Shown one piece after another: positions 26,576 through 35,241 of a DNA stretch of 64,000 nucleotides. Below the pieces are notes generated by a model that worked only from the letters and a program-made list of their open reading frames with translations, ran no database searches and was not told the DNA's origin. Position numbers and translations under genes: made by a program. Positions within the stretch are counted from its first letter, which is position 1; each line of letters starts with the position of its first letter. The stretch covers positions 2,250,001 to 2,314,000 of the forward strand of contig NZ_CP020330.1 in the NCBI RefSeq assembly GCF_002043005.1. The letters run 5' to 3'. This DNA is from Martelella mediterranea DSM 17316 (GTDB lineage Bacteria > Pseudomonadota > Alphaproteobacteria > Rhizobiales > Rhizobiaceae).

Positions 26576-27661
<1,086 letters not shown>

Positions 27662-27671
27662 CGAAGCAATC

Positions 27672-27840
27672 CTATTTGACCGCGCCTTCGGTCAGGCCGC
27701 TGACGAACCAGCGCCCGATGAAGGCGAACAGAATGACGACCGGCACGGTGCGCTTGGCGTCGGAGATGATGAGAACCGAGGCGAAGACGTATTCGGTCCA
27801 TGAGGTGATGAAGGCGAAGATGGCGACGACGAAAAGTCAG
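27672..27840 (-). pseudogene. C-terminal remnant of a MalG-type ABC permease
   Basis: Reading the minus strand from about 27840 to the TAG at 27672-27674 gives roughly 55 residues: VVAIFAFITSWTEYVFASV, then LIISDAKRTVPVVILFAFIG, ending RWFVSGLTEGAVK. These are the last two membrane helices and the typical GAVK end of a CUT1 permease. No start codon or upstream helices exist; the reading frame is cut at 27837-27841, where kinase sequence begins. The intact ATPase gene follows after 10 bases. Confidence 0.85.
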
Positions 27841-28067
27841 ATGCCGCGGAAATCGCTGGGCGCGATGCCGCTTGCCCGCACGGCCTCGGCAACGACCGTC
27901 TTCGCCGCCTGCCATGAGCGCGCCGGGTCGAGTTCGCTGAAACCGGGCTTCGGCCGGTCGATCGGCGTGCGCTCGCTGGCCTCGCTCAATTGCCGCCCGG
28001 AACGGTCGAAAACCGCGCATTTGAGAAGGGATGAACCGGCATCGATGCCGATGAAATAGTCTTTCAT
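27837..28067 (-). pseudogene. N-terminal remnant of an FGGY-family sugar kinase
   Basis: 76 residues, MKDYFIGIDAGSSLLKCAVFDRSGRQLSEASE...SWQAAKTVVAEAVRASGIAPSDFRGI, then a stop. The start matches the first ATPase segment of FGGY kinases (IGIDAGSSLLK, phosphate 1 loop), which normally run to about 500 residues. The stop arises exactly where the text changes to permease sequence, so this is the left border of a deletion and not a short natural gene. It could still be translated into a short useless peptide. Confidence 0.85.
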
Positions 28068-28197
28068 GGGAAGGTCCTGCTGTCATGGCGGCCCTGAAGC
28101 CGACACGCGCATGATATCGCGGAACGCAGGCCGGATGTCGACCCTCAAGAGGGCGACGCCGTGATTGCTTGCAGGATCTGACCCTCCGCGTAACGCC

Positions 28198-28590
28198 TTA
28201 GTTGCTCAGCCGCACCAGCGCCGCCAGCACATCCGAGCGGCGGATGAGGCCGACGAGGCGGTCGCCGTCTATGACGGGGAAAATGCGGTGCGGATGTTCG
28301 AGGAAGGCTTCAGCGGCGGTCATCAGATCGGCGCTGGCCGGCAGGGTCACCAGCTCGGTGGTCATATAGTCGCCGACCGTACCCTTCCATTCCTGGTAAT
28401 AGCTCGCCTGCAACGTCGGGCGGAAACAATCCTTCTGGGTCAGAAGGCCGCAAAGTGTGCCGGTGTCATCGATGACGGGCGCGCCGGCGGCCTTGTTTTC
28501 CACCAGAAGCGCCACGGCGCGGCGGATCGCCATGTCCGGCGTCACCGTCAGCGCATCGGCGCGGGTGATGTCTTCTATGGTGCCGGTCAC
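28198..28590 (-). CDS. Two-CBS-domain protein at the end of the nqr operon
   Basis: 130 residues from GTG 28590, 4 bases after AGGAGG, overlapping the nqrM stop (GTGA). Two CBS motifs are visible: ITRADALTVTPDMAIRRAVALLVENKAAGAPVIDDTGTLCGLLTQKDCF (about 5-55) and YMTTELVTLPASADLMTAAEAFLEHPHRIFPVIDGDRLVGLIRRSDVL (about 73-122). CBS pairs bind adenosine nucleotides or S-adenosylmethionine and sense energy state. Its place behind nqrABCDEF-apbE-nqrM suggests an energy-linked role with the Na+ pump, which is inference. A longer upstream start would have an Arg-rich tail read from nqrM in another frame and was rejected. Confidence 0.85.
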   Translation of the reverse strand: MTGTIEDITRADALTVTPDMAIRRAVALLVENKAAGAPVIDDTGTLCGLLTQKDCFRPTLQASYYQEWKGTVGDYMTTELVTLPASADLMTAAEAFLEHPHRIFPVIDGDRLVGLIRRSDVLAALVRLSN

Positions 28591-28754
28591 TGCGCCTCCT
28601 TTTCCGCGCGGTGCGGGCAGCCTTCGCAGGCGACGTCCTTGAGGCAGGCCATGCCGCCGCAAGAGCCCTTCAGCGGTCCGCGCCCCAGCATCAGCCCGAG
28701 CCCGAGCCCGGCCGCCACCAGTGCGAAAATACCGATTGCCAGAACGATTTCCAT
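28587..28754 (-). CDS. nqrM: Na+-NQR maturation factor NqrM
   Basis: 55 residues read directly from the minus strand: one membrane helix (MEIVLAIGIFALVAAGLGLGLMLG) followed by GPLKGSCGGMACLKDVACEGCPH. The four cysteines C32, C37, C43 and C46 are the hallmark of the small NqrM family, needed to deliver iron to the Cys-coordinated Fe centre between NqrD and NqrE. GGAGGC lies just upstream of the ATG at 28754. The stop overlaps the GTG of the CBS gene. This gene is easily overlooked because it is short. Confidence 0.93.
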   Translation of the reverse strand: MEIVLAIGIFALVAAGLGLGLMLGRGPLKGSCGGMACLKDVACEGCPHRAEKEAQ

Positions 28755-28773
28755 TACCGCCTCCTTGCCCCCT

Positions 28774-29769
28774 TTATAGCAGAAAACGGTCGAAACCGTT
28801 CACGCTTTCGCTTCTGAGACCGGTCCCGTCATGAAACAGGAACAGTGCGGAGATGCCACGGCGTCTCGCCAGTGCCGGGCCTTCAGCGCCCGCAGCCGTC
28901 AGCGCCGTCGCCCAGCCATCGGCGGTCATCGCATCCGGGGCGATCACCGAGACGGAGGCGATTGCGCCCGCGACCGGGCGGCCGTGATAGGGATCGATGA
29001 TATGGCTGTAGCGCGTGCCGCCAAGATCGTAGCTCTGGGCTCTGAGGCCCGAGGTCGCGATCGCCGCATTGTCGAGCCCCAGCACGGCGAACGCCCCATC
29101 GGCTTCAAGGCGCGGGTCTTCCACCGCCACCTGCCATGGCCGGCCCTCGGGGTGGCGGCCGCTGGACAGGAGTTCGCCGCTGATGGTGATCAGGAAATCC
29201 TCATGGCCGGCTTCGCGCAGTTCCAGCGCCATAAGATCCAGCGCTCGGCCCTTGGCGATGCCGCAGAGATCCATGGTGAGGCCCGGCGCGCGCTTGACCA
29301 GCCTGTTGCCTTCGACGGCGAGCGCGCGCCAGCGCGGCGCGGCCTCATCCTCGGGGCCGACATTGCCTTCGATCGGGCCGAAGCCGTAGCGAGCGACGAG
29401 CGGGCCGATGGTCGGGTCGAACCAGCCATCGCTTGCCGCTGCCACGGCAAGCGCGGCTTCTGCCGTGAACGCGGTTTCGGCGGAAATCCGAGCGGTTTCG
29501 CCCTTCTCCGTGTTGAAACCGGTGATCTCGCTGTCGGCGCGCCAGGGCGACATCATCCGGTCGATGCCGGCGAGCAGCCGGTCAAAGCGCTGTTTCAGGC
29601 CGGCCGCATCGGTGCTATCGGCCAGCGTCACGCTCCAGTCGGAGGCGAAGGCGGTGCCGGTGACGTGCCGTGTCGCGGGGGCCGCGCGCAGCAGGCCGGG
29701 GACGGCGAGGGCGCAGCCGGCAGCGCCCGTGGCGGCGAGAAGATGACGGCGGGTCAGATATGCGGTCAT
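28774..29769 (-). CDS. apbE: FAD:protein FMN transferase
   Basis: 331 residues. The N-terminus MTAYLTRRHLLAATGAAGCALAVPGLLRA is a twin-arginine-like or Sec signal. The ApbE core follows: MGTAFASDWSVT-like strand (VTGTAFASDWSVTLAD), LTMDLCGIAKGRALDLMA (the DxxGIAKG motif) and YSHIIDPYHGRPV (the HIIDP motif), which places the Mg-FAD site. It attaches FMN to threonine of NqrC (DGITGAT) and normally of NqrB in the periplasm. It lies 3 bases behind nqrF in the operon. Confidence 0.94.
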   Translation of the reverse strand: MTAYLTRRHLLAATGAAGCALAVPGLLRAAPATRHVTGTAFASDWSVTLADSTDAAGLKQRFDRLLAGIDRMMSPWRADSEITGFNTEKGETARISAETAFTAEAALAVAAASDGWFDPTIGPLVARYGFGPIEGNVGPEDEAAPRWRALAVEGNRLVKRAPGLTMDLCGIAKGRALDLMALELREAGHEDFLITISGELLSSGRHPEGRPWQVAVEDPRLEADGAFAVLGLDNAAIATSGLRAQSYDLGGTRYSHIIDPYHGRPVAGAIASVSVIAPDAMTADGWATALTAAGAEGPALARRRGISALFLFHDGTGLRSESVNGFDRFLL

Positions 29770-29772
29770 GGC

Positions 29773-30999
29773 TCAGACTCCGAAATCGTCGTTGAAGATG
29801 GAATGCGGCTCGACCCCGAGCCGCGCCAGCGTCGCCAGCACCGCCGAGATCATCACCGGCGGGCCGCAGAGATAATATTCGCAGTCCTCCGGCGCGGGGT
29901 GCTTTTGCATCGCGGCGCGGACATTGTCGTGGATGAAGCCGGTCGCGCCGGTCCAACGGTCGCCGGGGGCGGGATCGGAGAGCGCCGGCGTCCACGAGAA
30001 GTTCGGATGCTCGGCGGCGATCGCATCGAACTCCTCGACATAGAACAGATCGGCGAGCGAGCGGGCGCCGTAGAAATAGCGCATCTTCCGCGTCGTGCCC
30101 TTGCCGATCTGTTCGTGGATCATGGCCCTGAGCGGCGCCATGCCGACGCCGCCGCCGATGAACACCATCTCGCGGTCGGTCGGCTGCACGTGGAATTCAC
30201 CGAACGGGCCGGAAGCCTGCACCTCATCGCCCGGCTTCAGCGCGAACAGATAGGACGAGACGATGCCCGGCGGGATTTCCTGCTCGCGGCCCGGCGGCGG
30301 GGCGGCGAGCCGTATGTTGAACACGGCGCGGCCTTCCGCTGCGTCCTGTGGGCGGTTGGCGATCGAATAGGCGCGGGTGACCGGGTTATCGGAGGTTCCC
30401 GTCATCTCCTGCCAGCCGGCAATGCGCCAGGAATCTGTGAAGGCCTCGTCGATTTCGATATCGTGGAAATCCAGCCGGTAGGGCGGCGCGGTTAATTGCA
30501 TGAAGCCGCCGGCGCGATAATCGAAGGGCTGGCCCTCGGGGAGCTGCAGCACAAGCTCGCGGATCAGCGGGGCCTTCATGGTGTTGGAAACCACGGTGCA
30601 GGTGAAGCCGGTCGCGCCGACGAAATCCTGCGGGACCGTGACGGTGCAGGGCCCGCGCAGCGCCGTCTGGCAGGCAAGGCGCATGTGGGACCGGCGCTCG
30701 GCGGCCGACAGCACGCCGCGCTCGGTCGCCTGCGGTTCGCCAGCACCTTCGCCCTCGACATGGACGCGGCAGAGCCCGCACGTACCGGAACCGCCGCAGG
30801 CTGCGGGAATGCCGATGCCCGCGCGGTGCAGCACGCCAAGCAGCCGCTCGCCGCGCTGGGCCTCGAGGGACATCGCGCCGTTCACGCTGATCCTGATTTT
30901 CTCGGCCGGGATCAGACGCGTGCGGGTCATCAGCAGCGCAAGCGTCAGGATCACGACCAGCGCGACGACGATGACGGCGGCGAGCGCGATCTCGTTCAT
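29773..30999 (-). CDS. nqrF: Na+-NQR subunit F (NADH-oxidising)
   Basis: 408 residues from ATG 30999, which overlaps the nqrE stop (ATGA). One N-terminal helix (residues 4-24), then a 2Fe-2S ferredoxin domain with C68, C74, C77 and C110 ([11 protein letters not shown]...LAC), then the FAD-binding domain ([10 protein letters not shown]) and the NADH-binding domain ([23 protein letters not shown]). It takes electrons from NADH and passes them through FAD and the 2Fe-2S centre to the other subunits. Length and order are normal for NqrF. Confidence 0.95.
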   Translation of the reverse strand: MNEIALAAVIVVALVVILTLALLMTRTRLIPAEKIRISVNGAMSLEAQRGERLLGVLHRAGIGIPAACGGSGTCGLCRVHVEGEGAGEPQATERGVLSAAERRSHMRLACQTALRGPCTVTVPQDFVGATGFTCTVVSNTMKAPLIRELVLQLPEGQPFDYRAGGFMQLTAPPYRLDFHDIEIDEAFTDSWRIAGWQEMTGTSDNPVTRAYSIANRPQDAAEGRAVFNIRLAAPPPGREQEIPPGIVSSYLFALKPGDEVQASGPFGEFHVQPTDREMVFIGGGVGMAPLRAMIHEQIGKGTTRKMRYFYGARSLADLFYVEEFDAIAAEHPNFSWTPALSDPAPGDRWTGATGFIHDNVRAAMQKHPAPEDCEYYLCGPPVMISAVLATLARLGVEPHSIFNDDFGV

Positions 31000-31607
31000 G
31001 GCGACACCATCTGCGCGAAGGCCGAAAAGCCGAGCGACATCATGCCGGCAATGGTGAAGGTGATTCCCAGCCCGCGCAGGCCGTTCGGAAGGTCGGAATA
31101 GGCAAGCCGGGTGCGGATCGCGGCGAGCATGACCACGGCAACCCCGAAGCCGAAGCCCGCGCCGAGACCGAACACGGTCGATTCGACCAGATCGTAGTCC
31201 CGCTCGACCATGAACAGGCTGCCGGCGAGGATGGCGCAGTTGACCGTCAGCAGCGGCAGGAACACGCCGAACGAGGCATGAATTGCCGGAAAATAGCGGT
31301 CGAGCACCATTTCGACGAGTTGCACCACGGCCGCGATCACGCCAATGAAGGCGATCAGCTTCAGATAGGAGAGGTCGGTGTCCGGCATGCCGGCCCAGGC
31401 CCATGCGCCGGGTTTCAGCAGCGCGTTGTAGATCAGGTTGTTGAGCGGCATGGTGACGCCCATCACCGCCACCACCGCGATGCCGAGGCCGAGGGCCGAA
31501 CCCGTGCGGCGCGACAGCGCCAGAAAGGTGCAGAGCCCGAGAAACAGCGTCAGCGCCATGTTCTCGACGAAGGCCGCGCTCAGGAAGAGGCCTGCAAGCT
31601 CGCTCAT
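30996..31607 (-). CDS. nqrE: Na+-NQR subunit E
   Basis: 203 residues, about six membrane helices. The family-typical stretches [32 protein letters not shown] and [27 protein letters not shown] are present; cysteines C26-like (GLCTF) and C-like (NCAIL) match the positions that, with NqrD, hold the intramembrane iron. Starts by ATGA overlap with nqrD. Membrane-embedded, part of the Na+ path. Confidence 0.94.
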   Translation of the reverse strand: MSELAGLFLSAAFVENMALTLFLGLCTFLALSRRTGSALGLGIAVVAVMGVTMPLNNLIYNALLKPGAWAWAGMPDTDLSYLKLIAFIGVIAAVVQLVEMVLDRYFPAIHASFGVFLPLLTVNCAILAGSLFMVERDYDLVESTVFGLGAGFGFGVAVVMLAAIRTRLAYSDLPNGLRGLGITFTIAGMMSLGFSAFAQMVSP

Positions 31608-32269
31608 CGGCCTGCCTCCTCTGTGTCCGGCGGCGTGAACTCGGCGGCTTCAACCTGTTCCGGCAGCACGGAACGGATCGCCCACACGAGCCCGCCGATC
31701 AGGAAGAAGGCGCTGGGCGCGAGCAGCATCAGGTTCAGCGGCTCGAACCAGCCGCCCTGGTCGGTCGTGGCGAAGAGTTGATAGCCCAGCAGCTTGCCGG
31801 TGCCGAACAGTTCGCGCAGCGATCCGATGACGATCAGCACCAGCGAATAGCCGAGCCCGTTGCCGAGCGCGTCGACCATTGACGGCAGCGGCGGGTTGTT
31901 GCGCGAAAAGGATTCGGTGCGCCCCAGCACCAGGCAGTTCGTGGTGATCAGGCTGACGAACACCGACAGCCGCTTGCTGATGTCGAAGAAATAGGCCTGC
32001 AGGAACTGGTCGATGACGATCACCAGCGAGGCGACGATCACGATCTGCACGATCAGCCGGATCGAATCGGGAATGTGGCGGCGGATCAGGCTCACCAGCA
32101 AGGCCGACAGCACGATCACGACCGTCAGCGATGCCGACATGGTGACGGCGGTGGCGACCGATGTCGTCACCGCCAGCGCCGAGCAGATACCGAGGATCTG
32201 CAGCGTTACCGGGTTTTGCCGGATCAGCGGTTCCGTCAGCGTCGTCCACAGGCTGATGGGCTTGGCCAT
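31604..32269 (-). CDS. nqrD: Na+-NQR subunit D
   Basis: 221 residues with about six helices. Cysteines in [12 protein letters not shown] (near 29) and [13 protein letters not shown] (near 112) correspond to the iron ligands shared with NqrE. The C-terminal part ([38 protein letters not shown]) has the NqrD-type ending. One base separates its start from the nqrC stop. Confidence 0.94.
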   Translation of the reverse strand: MAKPISLWTTLTEPLIRQNPVTLQILGICSALAVTTSVATAVTMSASLTVVIVLSALLVSLIRRHIPDSIRLIVQIVIVASLVIVIDQFLQAYFFDISKRLSVFVSLITTNCLVLGRTESFSRNNPPLPSMVDALGNGLGYSLVLIVIGSLRELFGTGKLLGYQLFATTDQGGWFEPLNLMLLAPSAFFLIGGLVWAIRSVLPEQVEAAEFTPPDTEEAGR

Positions 32270-32270
32270 A

Positions 32271-33071
32271 TCAGAACTCCCCGCGCTTGATCGCCGCGAT
32301 CAGCGGGCCGTAGCCATCCGGGCCGAGCCAGAAGCGGATCGTTCTGGTGAGCGCGTTCGAGGTTCGGGTCGCGCCGGTGATGCCGTCGACCTCATAGGCG
32401 TTGCCGGCCTTGCCGTGGGCGACGGCGAAGCGGATATTGCCCGATGGATCGGCAACTTCCGTGCCGGCGAACTGGGCGAGGAAGGCGGGTTCCTCGATCC
32501 GCCCGCCAAGACCGGGGGTCTCGACCTGGTCGGTGATCGCAAGGCCGGCGATCGTGTTCATGTCGCCGTTAAGCGCCAGAATGCCGTTGATCGGGCCGAC
32601 ATAGCCCGCGCCGCTGATCGGCAGCAGAGCCAGTTCGATATCGCCGGCATCATTGCGCAGCAGGTAGATCTGCACGAAATCCGGGCGGCGGCCTATGCCG
32701 GCGGTATCCTCGCCGGGCGTCAGCGTCTTCCAGTTCGCGGCATTGTCGAGTGCCGCCGGCAGGGTTTCGGGCGTGATGTCGTCGGCGGCCCGGCCCTTGG
32801 GCAGGTTGATGACGACGGTCGAAAGCGCGCCGCCGGATTGCTCCAGAAGCTGCGTCATGCCGGGAATGCCGGCCACCAGCGCCTCCAGCCGCGCCTGCTG
32901 TTCGGCGGCACGGTTCGCCGCCTGGATCGGGCGTAGCACCACGGTCGCGCCGCTCACCATCAGCGCGCAGACGGCCGATACGATGAAGGCGATTGCCACC
33001 GTCTTGAAGCGGTTCTCGTTGGGCAGGGCCAGAAAACGGCGCCATGCCGAAATCGGGTTCAGGTCAGCCAT
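32271..33071 (-). CDS. nqrC: Na+-NQR subunit C, FMN-carrying
   Basis: 266 residues from ATG 33071, preceded by CAGGAGAAAA. A longer in-frame reading would add an Arg-rich tail from the end of nqrB. One N-terminal helix (residues 23-45), then a periplasmic FMN-binding domain. The flavinylation motif is D229-G-I-T-G-A-T235, with T235 the expected covalent FMN site, made by ApbE. The stop of nqrB overlaps its start by 8 bases. The motif is intact, unlike in the NqrB of this operon. Confidence 0.94.
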   Translation of the reverse strand: MADLNPISAWRRFLALPNENRFKTVAIAFIVSAVCALMVSGATVVLRPIQAANRAAEQQARLEALVAGIPGMTQLLEQSGGALSTVVINLPKGRAADDITPETLPAALDNAANWKTLTPGEDTAGIGRRPDFVQIYLLRNDAGDIELALLPISGAGYVGPINGILALNGDMNTIAGLAITDQVETPGLGGRIEEPAFLAQFAGTEVADPSGNIRFAVAHGKAGNAYEVDGITGATRTSNALTRTIRFWLGPDGYGPLIAAIKRGEF

Positions 33072-33852
33072 GACGTTTTCTCCTGCTGGCATGCCAGAGG
33101 GCGATCGCCGCTTCATCCAGAAGCGGGGCGAGAAGCGAGGCAAGAAGCGCCGCCGAAACCGTCGCACGCACCGGCGAAGCGCCCTCCCAGTTGAGCGTGA
33201 ACATGATGACGAGGGCGGCGAAAATGCCGCCGTTCAGCCAGCCGCCAAGCCGCGTCGAGGCGCTTGCGACGGGGTCGGCCACCAGCAGCACAAGCGCCAG
33301 CGCGAAGGCCGGCAGCACCGGCTGAAGCGGCATGCCGGCGAGGAAGCCGGCGGCGAGCGCCGCCACCGCGCCAAGAATGACTCGGGCCGGCATGACGCCG
33401 ACGAACATGCCGATGATCGCTGCCGGGATCGCCGCCCAGGCGACGGGCAGGTCGATATCCGGCCAGGGGGCGGTGACGAAGCCGAAGCCGAGAAAGGCGA
33501 GCGTCACGGTCGCCGGGTTCAGGATATTGCGCCCCCAGCCGCCGAACACGAGTTCCGCCATCACCGAACCGAAGCTGATGCCGAGCACGAAGGGCAGGAA
33601 GCCGAGTTCCTCCGGCGCCAGAATGGCGACGGCAAGCGCCGTCAGCGCGCCGGCGAAGGAGGGAGGCTGGGCGCGCGCCAGCATGAAGATCAGATGCCAC
33701 AGCCCGGAAATGACCAGCGCCAGAACCAGCCGCAGCGCGGCATCCATGCCGCCATACCAGAGCCAGGCAAGGGCGACCGGCATCGCCGCCGCCAGCAGCA
33801 GCAGGGCGACCATCTCGCGGTCCCACATTCCCCGCGTCGGGCCATGGGTCAT
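33064..33852 (-). CDS. nqrB: Na+-NQR subunit B, short form without the usual FMN motif
   Basis: 262 residues, against about 400-415 for well-known NqrB and about 350 for RnfD. Family landmarks are present: ELVFGGWGRNILNPATVTLAFLGFGF and LLVADPVASASTRLGGWLNGGIFAALVIM. Compared with Vibrio NqrB as I remember it, the N-terminal hundred residues are missing, and the stretch between the GGWGRN motif and the next helix is short and lacks any (S/T)GAT flavinylation motif. The start at 33852 overlaps the nqrA stop (ATGA), and nothing upstream in frame could restore the missing part because nqrA occupies it. So this is a natural short form or a reduced subunit. Confidence 0.85.
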   Translation of the reverse strand: MTHGPTRGMWDREMVALLLLAAAMPVALAWLWYGGMDAALRLVLALVISGLWHLIFMLARAQPPSFAGALTALAVAILAPEELGFLPFVLGISFGSVMAELVFGGWGRNILNPATVTLAFLGFGFVTAPWPDIDLPVAWAAIPAAIIGMFVGVMPARVILGAVAALAAGFLAGMPLQPVLPAFALALVLLVADPVASASTRLGGWLNGGIFAALVIMFTLNWEGASPVRATVSAALLASLLAPLLDEAAIALWHASRRKRHG

Positions 33853-35111
33853 GCTGCCACCTCTTCCTGCTCGATCTTGTCCAACAGCACGCGAAGCTGG
33901 GCGGAGAGGCTCGGCTCGGCCGCCGTCACGTAATCGGCGAGCGCCAGATCCTCCTCCACCAGCGAAAGCGCGCCGAGGCGGGTGGCGGTTTCCTGATCGC
34001 CGGCCGAAAGCGCGCGGATCAGCGCCACGGCCGGAATATCGCTGCCCAGCGCCTGTTCGAGCGCTGCGGTCGGGATGATCGGCAGCGGCCGCGCGGCTCT
34101 CGTCAACGCCGCCGAGAACCAGTGGTTCCGGCGGTGGCCGGCGTCATCGCCGAGCACGGTCACCTGCCGGTCGCGGGGGCCGAGCCAGTGGCCCGGATGG
34201 CCGTCGATATGCGAACCCGCGATGATGTGATGCGGGCCGGGCCGCACGAAGCCGAAGCACAGGCCGCGCATATCCGCGCCGGGCTGGCAGCGCACCAGAC
34301 GCTGCTCGGTGAGCGCGGGGCCTGTAACGGAGACCAGCCGCGTTTCCGGCACCATTCCGGTCTCAAGCAATTCGCCGATATCGGCGACATCCTCGGCATG
34401 GATATCCCATACCCTGCGATCGAGCGCGGCCGGCGCAAGCCGGTGCACCTGTAGGCCCGCAAGGCCGAGTGGGTGCAACGCGCCGACCTTGACGCGCTGC
34501 ACGCCTCGCGGCAGGTCGGCCTCGATCTTCGCCGACTCGCAGAAGAAAAGCCGCCCGCCAGCCAGAGGTCCGAGTGCCGCCAGCCCGCGGGCCAGCGCTT
34601 CCTCGCGGCCCTTCAAGGCGTGGACGGGGGAGGGCGCGCCGGGCCTGCTGTCGGTCGCCATGACGATGATCGCCGACGGTGTCTCGTCCGGCCCCGGCAT
34701 GCGGCCGAAGGGGCGGCTCAGAATCCGGCGCCAGAGCCCGGATGCCTTGAGCCGCGAGCGCAGGCTGGCGGCATCATGGTCGGCGTCTCCAACGTCATAG
34801 GCAAAGCGCGCGCCGGTGTCCTCGGCGAACAGCAAAAGCCGGGTCAGCCGTCGTCCGGGCTCCAGGTCGATGGCGGCGATGCGCGCGGCCATCGGCGCGA
34901 CCAGTTGGATGTCCGGCGCATTGCGCAGGCTCAGCACCGGCTGGCCCTGCGACACGATGTCGTCGACGCCGACGAGCGGCGTCACGCGCAACGCCTCGCC
35001 CCGGGCCGGCGTCAACGCGGCCTCGACGGTCAATGCCGTTGTAATGTCGTTATAATCCGGTGATATCGAGCCGGTGGTCAAAGACAGACCAGTGCCGAAA
35101 AGGCCGACCAA
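33849..35111 (-). CDS. nqrA: Na+-NQR subunit A
   Basis: 420 residues from the TTG at 35111, 7 bases after AGGAG. A TTG at 35126 lies before that ribosome site. The family runs to about 445 residues, so the protein is slightly short. Recognisable parts: TPLVGVDDIVSQGQPVLSLRNAPDIQLVAPMAARIAAIDLEPGRRL (biotinyl/lipoyl-like fold), GGRLFFCESA, HPLGLAGLQVHRLAPA, WDIHAEDVADIGELLETG, VSVTGPAL. It is a peripheral cytoplasmic subunit involved in quinone binding. It is the first gene of the nqr operon, divergent from the five-haem cytochrome gene. Confidence 0.85.
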   Translation of the reverse strand: MVGLFGTGLSLTTGSISPDYNDITTALTVEAALTPARGEALRVTPLVGVDDIVSQGQPVLSLRNAPDIQLVAPMAARIAAIDLEPGRRLTRLLLFAEDTGARFAYDVGDADHDAASLRSRLKASGLWRRILSRPFGRMPGPDETPSAIIVMATDSRPGAPSPVHALKGREEALARGLAALGPLAGGRLFFCESAKIEADLPRGVQRVKVGALHPLGLAGLQVHRLAPAALDRRVWDIHAEDVADIGELLETGMVPETRLVSVTGPALTEQRLVRCQPGADMRGLCFGFVRPGPHHIIAGSHIDGHPGHWLGPRDRQVTVLGDDAGHRRNHWFSAALTRAARPLPIIPTAALEQALGSDIPAVALIRALSAGDQETATRLGALSLVEEDLALADYVTAAEPSLSAQLRVLLDKIEQEEVAA

Positions 35112-35241
35112 CGCGTCGCTCCTCAAGAACTTGAATGCAAATACAACGCAAACATCATGACATTTGATTTGCCGGGATGGAACAGATTGTTTAGCATTCC
35201 CACACGTTCAAACTGAAGTTTTTCAGCGGGGGTGGAAAGAT

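Noticed and set aside
30999..31653. N-terminal extension of nqrF reaching over nqrE in another frame.
   Set aside because: The ATG at 30999 has the ATGA overlap and gives the normal NqrF N-terminus; the extension is the shadow of nqrE.
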